Virus record (IMG/VR): IMGVR_UViG_3300035670_000210
Location: 1 to 62,329 of that record
Reading direction: 5' to 3' (one strand)
DNA from: a virus
Length of the DNA stretch: 62,329 nucleotides
Shown here: positions 19,186 to 29,224 of the stretch, one piece after another
Position numbering within the stretch: the first letter of the stretch is position 1
How the letters are laid out: each line of letters starts with the position of its first letter
Translations under genes and position numbers: made by a program
Notes under the pieces: generated by a model
What the model was told of the DNA's origin: nothing
Databases searched by the model: none
What the model saw: the letters and a program-made list of their open reading frames with translations, nothing else

Positions 19186-22008
19186 ATGGAAACAAAAAGA
19201 TTTTTGCAGAGCGTACTGGCCCATGAAGGCTGGTACTGTGTTCTAGCAATACATGCGGAAACAGGGCGGCGTAAGCAGAAGTTCTACAACTCGCTGGACC
19301 ACCTGATGGATGCTAACACGGCGTTCGATCAGGATGGATACAACGCGTATTACGCTGTTGGCACATTTCAGACTGACGAATCTCGCGAAGCCGACAATGT
19401 CGCGCGCAAGCGAGCGTTCTACCTCGACCTCGACTGCGAACCAGACAACCCGAAGAAGTTCCCTGACCAGCCAACCGCGCTGCAGGAGCTGCGTCGGTTC
19501 TGCAAGGTAATGCAGCTACCTAAGCCGATCACGGTGGACTCGGGACGGGGTGTGCACGTCTACTGGCCGCTAGACGAGGATGTCACGCTGGCTGAATGGA
19601 CGCCTGTAGCTGAACGTCTTAAGGCTAAGTGCAAGGAGCACGGCTTCAAAGCCGACCCCGCCGTGACGTCTGATGCAGCGCGCATCCTGCGCATGCCGGG
19701 CACCCATAACCACAAGGACAACCCACCTAAGCTCGTTAGGGTTTTAGGGGTGGACCCAGTGCGGCCCGTGGCCTTCGACAAGTTTGCGGAGCTGATGGGT
19801 GATGACCCAATACCAGTTCCCAAGAAGTTTACGCCTGTCAGCGGCAGCAACGCCGTGATGGATGCGCTTATGGGGAACCGTGAGCACTACTTCAAAGACA
19901 TCATGCTGAAGACGGCCAAGGGTAAAGGCTGCATGCAGCTAGCCTATATCTATCGAAATCAGGAGACTATGTCGGAGCCCCTGTGGCGGGCAGGGCTGTC
20001 GATCGCCAAGCACTGTGTCGACGCCGACAGTGCAGCGACTAAGATTTCTCAGCGGCACCCAGAGTTCACGCCAGACGATATGTTTGACAAGATGGACCGC
20101 ATTAAGGGCCCATACCTCTGCACGACGTTTGATGAATATAACGAGGGGGTGTGTAGCGGCTGTCCGCTGTGGGGTAAAATCAAGTCACCCATCGTTCTCG
20201 GCTCACGGACCCGTGAGGCTACCGCAGAAGACAACGTCGTCGAGGTCGCACCGAGCCCCAAAGCCGAACCCGCTGCGCAGCCGCAAGTCTATGTCATCCC
20301 GACATACCCAAAGCCCTACTTCCGCGGAGCCAACGGGGGCATCTATATAAGGACCGAGGATGCTGATGGGGATGTCATTGATAAGTGCATATACCACAAT
20401 GACTTATACGTTGTGCGCCGCGTGACAGACGGGGACGAGGATGCACTGGTGTTCCGACTGCACCTACCGCGGGATGGGGTGCGTGAGTTTACCGTACCGC
20501 AGGTCTCGATCACGTCTAAGGACGAGTTCCGGAAAGCTATTGGCTCGAAGGGCGTCACGGCATTTGGTAAAAATCTGGAGGAGCTTATGGCCTACACTAT
20601 CCGCTGGATTGAAGAGCTGCAGCACCAAGGCGCAGCCGACATTGCTCGCACACAGTTTGGCTGGTCTGACGACCAGTGTGGCTCGTTCATCCTTGGCGAC
20701 AGAGAAATCTTCGCCAATCACATAGACTTCAACCCTGCATCTATTAAGACCGCCGGACTGTTCGACGCTATGACCCCACGGGGCACACTGAGTGGGTGGA
20801 TAGAAAACGCTGAGTTCTTTAACAAACCGGGCATGGAGCTGTACCAATTCGCGCTATGCGCTAGTTTCGGCAGCGTGCTCATGCACTCTTCGCCGATGAG
20901 CGGCGCACTGCTTCACATGTTCAGCAAAGACTCTGGTCTTGGTAAGACGACCGCCATGATGATGGCGCTGACCATATGGGGTAGGCCGATGGGGCTACTG
21001 CTGAAAGAGCGGGACACGATGAATCACCGCATGAACCGTGCGGAAGTATACAAGAACATCCTGTTCGCCACCGACGAGATTACCAACATGCGCCCGCTGG
21101 CTGCGTCTGATATGACCTATGCCATCACCGAGGGTATGCAGCGTGGTCGTATGGAAGGCGGTGCCAACCAAGAGCGCGTCCGCGGTTTTGAGTGGAAGTT
21201 TCTAGCGCTGTCCACTGGCAACATGAGCCTCGTTGAGAAGATCACTTTGGCCAAAGCTGCGCCGAAAGCAGAGGCACAGCGGGTGCTGGAAGCGCGCGTG
21301 GACAAGTTCTTTGATGGTAGTGGCGACAAGGCCATGACCGACGAGTTCTCAAACAACGTGCCACTGCACTACGGACATGCCGGAGTTGTGTTCGTCCAGC
21401 ATTATATGCGCAACATGGCGTCGATCCGTGCATTGGAGGACAAGGTTCGCAAGGCCGTAGACGAGAAGTGTAACTTGGGTTCATCGAACCGCTTCTGGTC
21501 TGAATACGTTACGAAGGCTATGACGGCAGCGATCGTGGCCAGCAAAATCGGCCTTGTAAACTACGACACGAAACGCATGTTCAAGTTCGTGATTGACTTA
21601 GTGAAGTACAACCAAGGCGTCACTGAGGACATGACAACCTCTTCAAGCCAGATACTCGCAGACTTCTTTGCCGAGCATAACGGTAACATCCTAGTCATTA
21701 AGAGTAACGGCGTAGTTAACGGTATAGAGTCGCTGATTATTCCGGAGATGAACCCACGCACGAAGCTCGTGGCGCGGTACGAGTCAGATACGAAGAAGGC
21801 ATTTGTGCTACTCAAGCCGTTCAAGCGGTGGTGTCTGGAGCAGCAGATTGACTACTCATCCTGTGTTGCGGACCTCGTGAAGAACAAGGGTGCCACCAAG
21901 CGCAAGATGCGCATCAGCAAAGGTACTAATCTGCGGCTACCGCCGGTTGACGTTATCGAAGTAGATTTTGAGCTGGATGTGGGTGAGGGCGATGAAGCCG
22001 ATACCTAA
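19186..22008 (+). CDS. AEP primase (PrimPol) fused to DUF927/SF3-type helicase
   Basis: 940 residues. Archaeo-eukaryotic primase motifs: D-L-D (81-83), S-G-R-G-V-H-V-Y-W (119-127) and A-A-R-I-L-R-M-P-G-T-H-N (164-175). C-terminal part has Walker A S-G-L-G-K-T (about 583-588) and Walker B region A-T-D-E-I-T in a DUF927-like helicase domain. A Cys cluster lies between them (C-T-T-F...C-S-G-C, about 312-326). Primase plus helicase for DNA replication. It has only a weak ribosome-binding site (G-G-G-C-G-A) downstream of a hairpin, fitting low expression. Confidence 0.9.
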   Translation: METKRFLQSVLAHEGWYCVLAIHAETGRRKQKFYNSLDHLMDANTAFDQDGYNAYYAVGTFQTDESREADNVARKRAFYLDLDCEPDNPKKFPDQPTALQELRRFCKVMQLPKPITVDSGRGVHVYWPLDEDVTLAEWTPVAERLKAKCKEHGFKADPAVTSDAARILRMPGTHNHKDNPPKLVRVLGVDPVRPVAFDKFAELMGDDPIPVPKKFTPVSGSNAVMDALMGNREHYFKDIMLKTAKGKGCMQLAYIYRNQETMSEPLWRAGLSIAKHCVDADSAATKISQRHPEFTPDDMFDKMDRIKGPYLCTTFDEYNEGVCSGCPLWGKIKSPIVLGSRTREATAEDNVVEVAPSPKAEPAAQPQVYVIPTYPKPYFRGANGGIYIRTEDADGDVIDKCIYHNDLYVVRRVTDGDEDALVFRLHLPRDGVREFTVPQVSITSKDEFRKAIGSKGVTAFGKNLEELMAYTIRWIEELQHQGAADIARTQFGWSDDQCGSFILGDREIFANHIDFNPASIKTAGLFDAMTPRGTLSGWIENAEFFNKPGMELYQFALCASFGSVLMHSSPMSGALLHMFSKDSGLGKTTAMMMALTIWGRPMGLLLKERDTMNHRMNRAEVYKNILFATDEITNMRPLAASDMTYAITEGMQRGRMEGGANQERVRGFEWKFLALSTGNMSLVEKITLAKAAPKAEAQRVLEARVDKFFDGSGDKAMTDEFSNNVPLHYGHAGVVFVQHYMRNMASIRALEDKVRKAVDEKCNLGSSNRFWSEYVTKAMTAAIVASKIGLVNYDTKRMFKFVIDLVKYNQGVTEDMTTSSSQILADFFAEHNGNILVIKSNGVVNGIESLIIPEMNPRTKLVARYESDTKKAFVLLKPFKRWCLEQQIDYSSCVADLVKNKGATKRKMRISKGTNLRLPPVDVIEVDFELDVGEGDEADT

Positions 22009-22216
22009 GCTGGATGATTTGCACCCGGATGGGGTGCGCGTGGTAGTAAACTGGGATGCCATGAGCGTCGGGATGTCAGTATTTATACCCTGCATAAACA
22101 CCGAGATGGCGGAGAAGCAACTGGCTAAGATATCTGAGCGTAGGAAGATATCACTGCAGGTTCAGGAGCGGATAGAGGATGGACGATTTGGGCTACGCGT
22201 CTGGCGTACACTATGA
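21992..22216 (+). CDS. Unknown small protein
   Basis: 74 residues from ATG 21992 (MKPIPKLDDLHPDGVRVVVN...), overlapping the primase end by 17 bases with GGGTGAGGG upstream. Basic and helical in the second half (L-A-K-I-S-E-R-R-K). No family recognised, but last genes of phage replication operons often encode such small proteins. Confidence 0.5.
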   Translation: MKPIPKLDDLHPDGVRVVVNWDAMSVGMSVFIPCINTEMAEKQLAKISERRKISLQVQERIEDGRFGLRVWRTL

Positions 22217-22307
22217 TACAGTGCGCGCACTCATGGGAATACCGAAGGGTTTTTCATGTTCTCCTCCCTGTTACTATACCCCGCCTCACGGCGGGGTTTT
22301 TTCTTAG
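22179..22307 (+). CDS. Possible short ORF over the terminator
   Basis: 42 residues (MDDLGYASGVHYDTVRALMG...), overlapping the previous gene, with AGAGG adjacent to the ATG. The first half reads like a HTH-sized peptide (G-V-H-Y-D-T-V-R-A-L-M-G-I-P-K-G), while the second half is the translated terminator. Translation of the first half is plausible but the ORF could be chance. It contains a perfect 12-bp palindrome AGTGCGCGCACT (22220-22231). Confidence 0.3.
   Translation: MDDLGYASGVHYDTVRALMGIPKGFSCSPPCYYTPPHGGVFS
22279..22302 (+). terminator. Strong terminator at convergence point
   Basis: CCCCGCC - TCAC - GGCGGGG followed by six T on the + strand: a classical intrinsic terminator for the rightward unit. 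On the opposite strand the stem is followed only by TATAGT, so it may stop leftward transcription less well; the leftward unit ends at 22304, right beside it. Confidence 0.85.
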
Positions 22308-25300
22308 TCGAACAGTTGGAAGCCTTGGTTCCATTCCTCGCGGCTCTCCCTTTGCGCGCGCTCCATGTTCGGGCTGATAGTGATGCCGTTGTACATGCTC
22401 CGTGTGGTTTCCAAGTGCTGCCGCATCGAGCGACGGAGGGAATCGGCGTCGATACGGGCCGTGGGGTGCCGCTTATTGAACTCCCGAATACGCTCCAGCA
22501 TGCTACGCCGCTCGTCGCTGTCCCCCATACGAGTAGCCACGTAATAACGACGTAGCAGGTTAGTGCGTGTGGTGTTTACCGCGCGGTCGACGTTCTTAGT
22601 CTGCTGATTCATCTCTTGGGTGCGGGTGTATTCTGCAGGTGCAAAGCCGACAAACTTTGCGGCCAGCTGTCCAAAGGACAGGTCGTCCATGATTGGGTCA
22701 CCGCGCCGAGTGACAATACCATCGTCGTTCGGGAACCGGAACGCAGCCTGATAGGCGTTGCGAACACCAGCAGGCAGCATAGCTTCTACACCACGTTCAA
22801 CTTCACCGTTCATTATATCTTTGAATCCGCGATTGTAGGAGGAGATAACACTCCATGCCGGACCGCCCAGATAGTGAAACACGTCCTCCTCAAGCGACGC
22901 ATCGTGGTTGAAGCGGTTGGCTTGGAAGATGAGCCCCGACAAGCCGATACGGCTGGACATGTCCACCCCGAGCAGTGCAGTGAGTGGGCCCTTGTAGAAA
23001 CCCTCACCGATCGCCTTGCGTACAACGGTTTCGACGTCGTCCTCTTCGTCATCGAAGAAGAAAAAGTCGATCAGCTGCATAAGCTCCCGTGCCAGCGGCA
23101 TACCAACAACACCCGCCAGCACAAACGACGTACCCATGACTCCAGCAAACTGCCGCATAGCTTCGTTGCGGGCAACTTTATCTCCAGCGTGGTGTGCATC
23201 CAGTGCGTCACGTATGGTTTTGAACATGGAGTAGTACATCTGGATGCCATAGGTCTTATACATGAGCGCCACGCGCCCAATACCCTGTTGGCTAAACCGC
23301 GGGGCGGTCTCCAGCACCGAGCCACCGTTGGTCATCTGCGTGTTGTAGAGCGCGCGTTCGGCAGCTTTTGTCCGCATTTCTGCAGCGGACAAGGTAGGCT
23401 CATCCTTCTTGAGGCGTGCAAGCTCAAGCTGGTACGCCGAGATAGCTGTGACTTGCCGGTTAAAGACTTCGACGTTGTGGAACATGAACGCCGATGCCGC
23501 CGACACGGTATCAATTACACCGCGCTCACGCCCAGAGCTGTCAATGCCGAGATTGTCGGCGAACAGGGAGCGGTTCAGCTGCCCGCGTGCGGCCATCATC
23601 TCCACAAGTGGTTTGAGTTCCTCAAGCTGTGCCCGCAACTCGGGCTCAAGGTCCAAGTCCTTCCGCAGCACGTAGTCACCATTGCCGTCCAGCTCGAAGT
23701 AGTTATCGACGCTAGGCATTGCGCGGACCTTGATGTTCCGTTCGTCGCCATAGGGTGCAACCATGTCACTCTTGCGATTAAACCCACTGCTGGTGACCAG
23801 CTTGGAGGCGTTCATAATTGCACGCCCAGTAGCACCGTAGCCATGACGTCCGGCAAACATGGGGTATACAAACATGGGCAGCTGGGACAGGTTGACCAGC
23901 GCCGAGGATACGTTGAAGCCGATGGTGAAGACGAACGCCGCACGGTTGGCGTTCTGTGCGAGGGAGTCGCCCGGTGGATTACGTGCAAAGTCTGCCCGGG
24001 CTTCAAGCTCGTCGAGGATATACTTGTTCTCCTCCGTCAACCGAGGCCGATTGTCTTCAGCAATTTTATCCTGCAGATCACGCAGCTTCGCGCTGTACCG
24101 CAGCCGCTCCACCTGCCGACCAAGATCGAACGCCTTGGTCTTAAGCGCGAAGATTGCATCTTCTTGGTAACCCGCCGTGCCCTTGCGCCGTTGCAGTGAC
24201 TTGGCAAACGACGTCTCTGGTAGGGCCTCCACGAACAGGCGCATGATCTCAGCCTGCACATTGTCGGGCACCTTGTTAGCCCGCAAGACTTGAAGGGTCT
24301 GACCTACGAACGAGCTTGGCGGCGCTTTGGAATAGTTGGCGTTGTTGACGTTGACGAACTTTTCGAGGTTCTTGACCGTCTTGTCCGCTTTGAGGTCGTC
24401 CATTGCACGGTCGCGTTCGGCCATGGTCTCAAAGGCTTCGACGGTGAACTCTCCGTTGGCAACATACGACACCCAATAATTGCCAGAACGTGTTAGTGGG
24501 AAGTACGGCTCGATTGTACCAGTCGAAAACAGGCGCGCGTATACTTCGTTCTTCAGTTTTTTACGTGCCGCTTCGTCAGTAATTGTCTCGTCAATCTTGC
24601 CGTAGATGACATCCCGCATGCGCTCGTACTGCTTTTTGTACGTGTCGCGCATCTGCGTGTAGACCTTATCTCCACCAGTAGCGGACAGAGCCCGCCAGTC
24701 AGCGCGCATGGCCTTCCACGCCTTAACTTTTTCAGGATCACTTGCGTAGGCCGACACGGGTTTGGTTGGGTCGACCTGTTCAACGGTGCTCTTATAGACC
24801 ACACGGTTCAGTGCGTCGATCTGGTCTTGGTGGGCGCGTACCCAATTAGACACCGACTTTAGAACACCCTCAACTTCTTGGTCTGATTTGTTGATGGCAC
24901 CGCGCTGCTCTTCCATGAGCTTGTGCAGGTCCATTGCACCTGTGATTCCGTTGCGTTGCGCCACGTCAGCGACGGCCTGCGAGGGATAAAACCCAAGTAG
25001 AGCCCGCTTAGCCGCGTCAGGGGCAGTGCCTTTCAGGAACTCACGGGTTTGATCCGCGAAGCGCTGCGCAAACTTCTCAGTAATCGGTTTAGACTGTTTC
25101 TGCACATTGCTGAACGCTTTTGCGACCCGTTTACCTGCGGCGCGAGGTGACAGCATGAAGATTTCACCTGTACCGATGTTTCTCGGCGCGGGTGCAAGAA
25201 TATTGTCGATGATGCTGCTGGTCTCCTCCAACGCCGACTCGATCGGCTTAACGGGTTTGCCAATCAAGGTACGTAGGAAGTTTGACACCGCGGCTTTGAT

Positions 25301-28300
25301 CTTAGCGAACGGCGTGAGGGGCTCACCGTTGACCCGCAGCCCAGACAGCATACGCTGGAACTTGGGGTTGGAGAAGGATTCAGCCACAAACTCCGCAAGA
25401 CTCTCGTAGCCATACGCAGTCGGCATGTGCTCGCGAGTTTCGTCAAAGATTTTCTGCAGCTTACGGGTCAGCGGATGGCCCTTGTTGGCGAGCGTCGCAA
25501 CAGTCGCTGCGTGGGTCATCTCGTGCAGGAGCACGTGGGTATTGAGGCCCGCACCATCCAGAATCTGGATTGTGTTAGTTCCCGAGTCAAACCTGCCGAA
25601 GGCACCGCGATCTAGGGACTTAACAACTTCAACCTTGGTATCACCGACGACCCTAGCCAGCTTCTCTGCAACAGCCACAACTTCAGGGTCGTTGCTCGTC
25701 GCTGCCAGCACACGGAGCGCTGCACCGAGGTCACCATTACGCAGGAGACCAGACACCACGCTAGACAGCGGTAGGCGCGACGGGGGCACCGACAGGTTAA
25801 ACAAGCTGCCACTGGCCATGAGGCCACGCACCATCGGATCAGACTCGTCAATGCCGAGTTTCTCCAGCACATCCGCGAGGCGTTTATTGTCGGCATCGCT
25901 CGTCGGGTCAAACCCACCCTCAAACGCTTTTTCAAGCTCACGACGCTTAGCTACAAGGTCGGTGGACTCGAAGGCTTCGACCGCCTGCATGGCGTTCTTC
26001 GATTCAACAGTTTTGCCTGCAATCCACCGCTTAGTGGCTTCAGACATGTTTTTGCTCGCCCAGTCGAGGACGACCTGCGCTGCGTTCTTACCACGTGCAG
26101 GGATTTTACCGTCCTTGGTCGCACCAAAGAACTCGGATTCCCCGTCAGTCATGTCCTCTGTACGCCGGAAGTTCGGAGTCTGCGCGACTACGTCGTCGAT
26201 GGCGTCCTGCAACCCGAGCGCCGGATCAGGGTATGCACCGAGGTACTTCTTGAGCGCACCGACCGAGGCTTTGTTTTCCTTGGTCGATTTCTTGTTAAGT
26301 TCTTGCAGGATGGATGTCTTGTCGCCAACCGTCAGCGGGCTCGTGATCGACAGTCCGAGCTCTTTGACAAACCGCTTAGCCGGTGCAGAGACGTTAGCCT
26401 CGTACCAATCAGCCAACTGCTTGGTGACTTGGTCGCCGCTGACCTTGGGGGCAGACGTCGCCGAAATCTTTTCACGGGGGGCAAGCGCACGAGACGTCGG
26501 GCCCACACGCTCTTCGCGTATCGGCTGTAGGGTCTGGCGATCAATGACCGGGCGCTGTCCAAGAGTCGGCATTACTGCGCGGCGCGTGACGCCTTCTTCG
26601 CCTTCTTCTAGTGCTGGACGCTGTGTTCCTGTTGACTCTTCAGCACGAATAGCGCGCGCGACACGTTCTCCCAGTCCTCTGGGCTTAGGTGTTGCAGGTG
26701 CTCCGGCACCGCCACCTCTACCTCTGCCCCCTGCGCCGACCTCCACGCCGCGTCCACCACCACGAACGCTTGCTCCAGCTCCTTGCTGGTCAGGTGCTGC
26801 AGTGCCATCTGTAACCCCCCGTGTGGTCTCTGAGAAAAGCTCAAGTTGTTGAGGTGTGCCCTGCTGCGTAGCAAGTGCTGGCTGAGATGTGGAGCGTGCA
26901 GGTGCTTGTTGCGAAGCTGGCTGTGCAACTGCTCGGCGCGCTCCACGAGGTGCAAAGAGGTCAGGTTGTTCTTCGGGAACCCCCTCAAGGCGGCGGCTGA
27001 TGCCCAGCTCTGCAGTTTGAGAAGTGCGTGGCTGATTTGCAAAAGAAGTAAGGATTTCACGCGTTGTGGGGTCATTCAGGTCCTTCCCGCGGAGGCGGTT
27101 CCGAATACCGGACTTAGGCGGAATACCCATCTCGTCGAGCATCTCATCGGTAACAACTTCCGGTGCCGCAGTGGGTTCGGCTTCCTGTGTAGGGGCCTGC
27201 TGAACTCTACGACGTACTCCGGGCAAACCAAGCTGCTCAGGCTCACGCGGGGCCCGCTCCGGAATACGCGACTCCATCTCTTGCAGTTGTGTAGCTTCCG
27301 GCGGCAACTCAATCGGCTCCGCCACAGTGGACACTGCATCGGGACGCTCCGCGCGCTGCACGTTTACTGCACGTTGGATGGTCTGAAGTTCGGCTTCCGT
27401 GGCCTTAGCTTTATCGTTCTTATACCCTGCACGTGCCAGTGCATCCTCGTACAAACGAGACACGCGGTTGTAGTTACGGCTGGGGGTCTTCTCGATAACG
27501 TCTTGCAGGATACGACGCCGACCCTGTTCGGTGGCTTGCTGACGCTGCGTTTCCTGCTGCCCGGCGATAGTTTCAAGGTCGGACTCGGCACGCAGTGCCG
27601 CCCGCTGCCCCTGCTGCGCACCTTCTGCGGCTTCAATAGCGGCGAGCTGGTCGACGATGTCGGCGTCTTCTTGTGCAGCCCGCTGGCGCTGGTCAGCCAT
27701 CTCGACGAGATCACCCATAGCAGCGGGCTGCTCGGGGGTGACGGTCTCCGCGGCTTCCTCGACGTCCATAAACTGATCGGGCCGACGCAGTTCCTCGGGT
27801 CCCAGCCGACGGCGCTCTTGTTCTTGCTGAAGCGCAAACAAGTCGGGCTGTTCAAACGCAGCTACGTCGCCACGCTCTGCGGCCCGCAGGCCCTCACGCT
27901 CACGGGCTGCTGCCTGCGCTTCCTGCTCGTTACGGGCGATATCTGCACTGACAGCGCTCTGCCCTGCACGGGCTGCCTGCACTGCTGAGGCGAGACGTGC
28001 CGGAGTCTCTATTTGAAGGGGCGCAGCCGCCTCTTCTTCCATCTCGCCGCGTGCGCGTTCAGCCAAGGCTGAACCACGCCGACCCATCTCCTCAGCGACT
28101 ACACTCTCAAGCTCAGGCAGCGGGACTTGCGTTTGGTCAACAAGCCGCTGCATCTCCTCAAGAGATACGCCGCCTCGCTCGTCGATAGCTTGTCCGATCG
28201 CTGCACGTGCCTGCCCTGCACGCTGGTCAGTAATAAGCCCCGCGATACCCTCCGGTGCGGGCAGTGCAAGCGGTTCTGGTTCCGCTTCGGGTGCCGGGGC

Positions 28301-29218
28301 ACCGGCGCTCGGTGCCCTACGACCTGCAAACAAGTCAACGAGCACCTGAATAGTGGCACCGGCTCCGCCTCCGAAGGCAGCTGCTTCACCTGCACCTTCG
28401 AGGATGGCTTGGTCGACGTTGTAACCACGCTCGATAAGGTTCTGTGCGATACCTGCGGCGGCTTCCTGTGCAGCTTCTTCACCGCCAGTGCGTAGCGCAC
28501 TGACAATGCGTTGCCGGAACCCCTGCACAACTTCTTCGCCGAGATCGCCCGTTAGCTTACCCAAAACACGCCGAAGTGGCAGTGCTTCTGTTGCACCTAC
28601 GGCGGCACCGAAACGCGTAGCACGATTACGCTCTTCTTGCGTAGCCCCGGCTGCACGGGCACGTTCACTTGCTTCGCCAGCACCAGCACCGACACCGAGC
28701 GTGCCTGCAGTGAGGAGCCCCGCGATACCAGCACCTGCAGCGCCAATCCCCGCAGCGCCAGCACCATAAGCAGCCGCAGCACCAGCACCGATGAACCCTG
28801 CAATAGAGCCGAAAGTAGAGCCAATTTTGTAGGTAAGGTCTTCTTCATCCCCGAAGCTGGGGCGTAACGCGCTAGCCGCACCTTGGATGCGCTGACGCGC
28901 AGCGAGTTCTTCCTCCTCGTCGAGCAGTGTAGCTGCACCGAGAGCGGCGGTTTCGCCGATACCGACAACACCAGACGCAAAGCCCCCCGTCAGATCGCCG
29001 AAGAACCCCGTTTCTTCTTCTGGCGGTGGGGGCCGCTGCGCTTCCAATTCGGTGAGCCGCGCCTGACGCTCCTCGGTGCGCGCGGCACGGCGCTCACGCA
29101 TCCCCTGCACGGCCATCTGTTGATTGGCGCGCTGTACAATTTCTGCCTGTGACGCGTTTTCAGGAGCTTCTACTTGGATCGTCGAGCCATCCCGAAGCGT
29201 GAGATTATACCGCGCCAT
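22304..29218 (-). CDS. Giant internal virion/polyvalent protein with metallopeptidase motif
   Basis: 2,304 residues. The first 55 residues are a small phage N-terminal domain (short beta, then Q/R-rich helix), then Gly/Ala-rich helices (95-300) and a long Glu/Gln/Arg/Pro-rich segment. H-E-M-T-H at 1232-1236 is an HExxH zinc metallopeptidase motif. A hydrophobic stretch near 1755-1785 (F-V-F-T-I-G-F-N-V-S-S-A-L-V-N-L) and the following part look like the large-polyvalent-protein domain LPD38. Such proteins are packed in the podovirus head or tail and injected with DNA; cell-envelope or periplasmic action is inferred. Confidence 0.8.
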   Translation of the reverse strand: MARYNLTLRDGSTIQVEAPENASQAEIVQRANQQMAVQGMRERRAARTEERQARLTELEAQRPPPPEEETGFFGDLTGGFASGVVGIGETAALGAATLLDEEEELAARQRIQGAASALRPSFGDEEDLTYKIGSTFGSIAGFIGAGAAAAYGAGAAGIGAAGAGIAGLLTAGTLGVGAGAGEASERARAAGATQEERNRATRFGAAVGATEALPLRRVLGKLTGDLGEEVVQGFRQRIVSALRTGGEEAAQEAAAGIAQNLIERGYNVDQAILEGAGEAAAFGGGAGATIQVLVDLFAGRRAPSAGAPAPEAEPEPLALPAPEGIAGLITDQRAGQARAAIGQAIDERGGVSLEEMQRLVDQTQVPLPELESVVAEEMGRRGSALAERARGEMEEEAAAPLQIETPARLASAVQAARAGQSAVSADIARNEQEAQAAAREREGLRAAERGDVAAFEQPDLFALQQEQERRRLGPEELRRPDQFMDVEEAAETVTPEQPAAMGDLVEMADQRQRAAQEDADIVDQLAAIEAAEGAQQGQRAALRAESDLETIAGQQETQRQQATEQGRRRILQDVIEKTPSRNYNRVSRLYEDALARAGYKNDKAKATEAELQTIQRAVNVQRAERPDAVSTVAEPIELPPEATQLQEMESRIPERAPREPEQLGLPGVRRRVQQAPTQEAEPTAAPEVVTDEMLDEMGIPPKSGIRNRLRGKDLNDPTTREILTSFANQPRTSQTAELGISRRLEGVPEEQPDLFAPRGARRAVAQPASQQAPARSTSQPALATQQGTPQQLELFSETTRGVTDGTAAPDQQGAGASVRGGGRGVEVGAGGRGRGGGAGAPATPKPRGLGERVARAIRAEESTGTQRPALEEGEEGVTRRAVMPTLGQRPVIDRQTLQPIREERVGPTSRALAPREKISATSAPKVSGDQVTKQLADWYEANVSAPAKRFVKELGLSITSPLTVGDKTSILQELNKKSTKENKASVGALKKYLGAYPDPALGLQDAIDDVVAQTPNFRRTEDMTDGESEFFGATKDGKIPARGKNAAQVVLDWASKNMSEATKRWIAGKTVESKNAMQAVEAFESTDLVAKRRELEKAFEGGFDPTSDADNKRLADVLEKLGIDESDPMVRGLMASGSLFNLSVPPSRLPLSSVVSGLLRNGDLGAALRVLAATSNDPEVVAVAEKLARVVGDTKVEVVKSLDRGAFGRFDSGTNTIQILDGAGLNTHVLLHEMTHAATVATLANKGHPLTRKLQKIFDETREHMPTAYGYESLAEFVAESFSNPKFQRMLSGLRVNGEPLTPFAKIKAAVSNFLRTLIGKPVKPIESALEETSSIIDNILAPAPRNIGTGEIFMLSPRAAGKRVAKAFSNVQKQSKPITEKFAQRFADQTREFLKGTAPDAAKRALLGFYPSQAVADVAQRNGITGAMDLHKLMEEQRGAINKSDQEVEGVLKSVSNWVRAHQDQIDALNRVVYKSTVEQVDPTKPVSAYASDPEKVKAWKAMRADWRALSATGGDKVYTQMRDTYKKQYERMRDVIYGKIDETITDEAARKKLKNEVYARLFSTGTIEPYFPLTRSGNYWVSYVANGEFTVEAFETMAERDRAMDDLKADKTVKNLEKFVNVNNANYSKAPPSSFVGQTLQVLRANKVPDNVQAEIMRLFVEALPETSFAKSLQRRKGTAGYQEDAIFALKTKAFDLGRQVERLRYSAKLRDLQDKIAEDNRPRLTEENKYILDELEARADFARNPPGDSLAQNANRAAFVFTIGFNVSSALVNLSQLPMFVYPMFAGRHGYGATGRAIMNASKLVTSSGFNRKSDMVAPYGDERNIKVRAMPSVDNYFELDGNGDYVLRKDLDLEPELRAQLEELKPLVEMMAARGQLNRSLFADNLGIDSSGRERGVIDTVSAASAFMFHNVEVFNRQVTAISAYQLELARLKKDEPTLSAAEMRTKAAERALYNTQMTNGGSVLETAPRFSQQGIGRVALMYKTYGIQMYYSMFKTIRDALDAHHAGDKVARNEAMRQFAGVMGTSFVLAGVVGMPLARELMQLIDFFFFDDEEDDVETVVRKAIGEGFYKGPLTALLGVDMSSRIGLSGLIFQANRFNHDASLEEDVFHYLGGPAWSVISSYNRGFKDIMNGEVERGVEAMLPAGVRNAYQAAFRFPNDDGIVTRRGDPIMDDLSFGQLAAKFVGFAPAEYTRTQEMNQQTKNVDRAVNTTRTNLLRRYYVATRMGDSDERRSMLERIREFNKRHPTARIDADSLRRSMRQHLETTRSMYNGITISPNMERAQRESREEWNQGFQLFD

Positions 29219-29224
29219 GTGCTA

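Noticed and set aside
22616-27988. Long + strand ORFs (up to 527 residues) opposite the giant protein gene
   Set aside because: They are antisense shadows of a clearly coding, compositionally biased gene, lack ribosome-binding sites and recognisable domains, and their residue composition (Arg/His/Cys/Ser-rich) is typical of reverse-frame translation.
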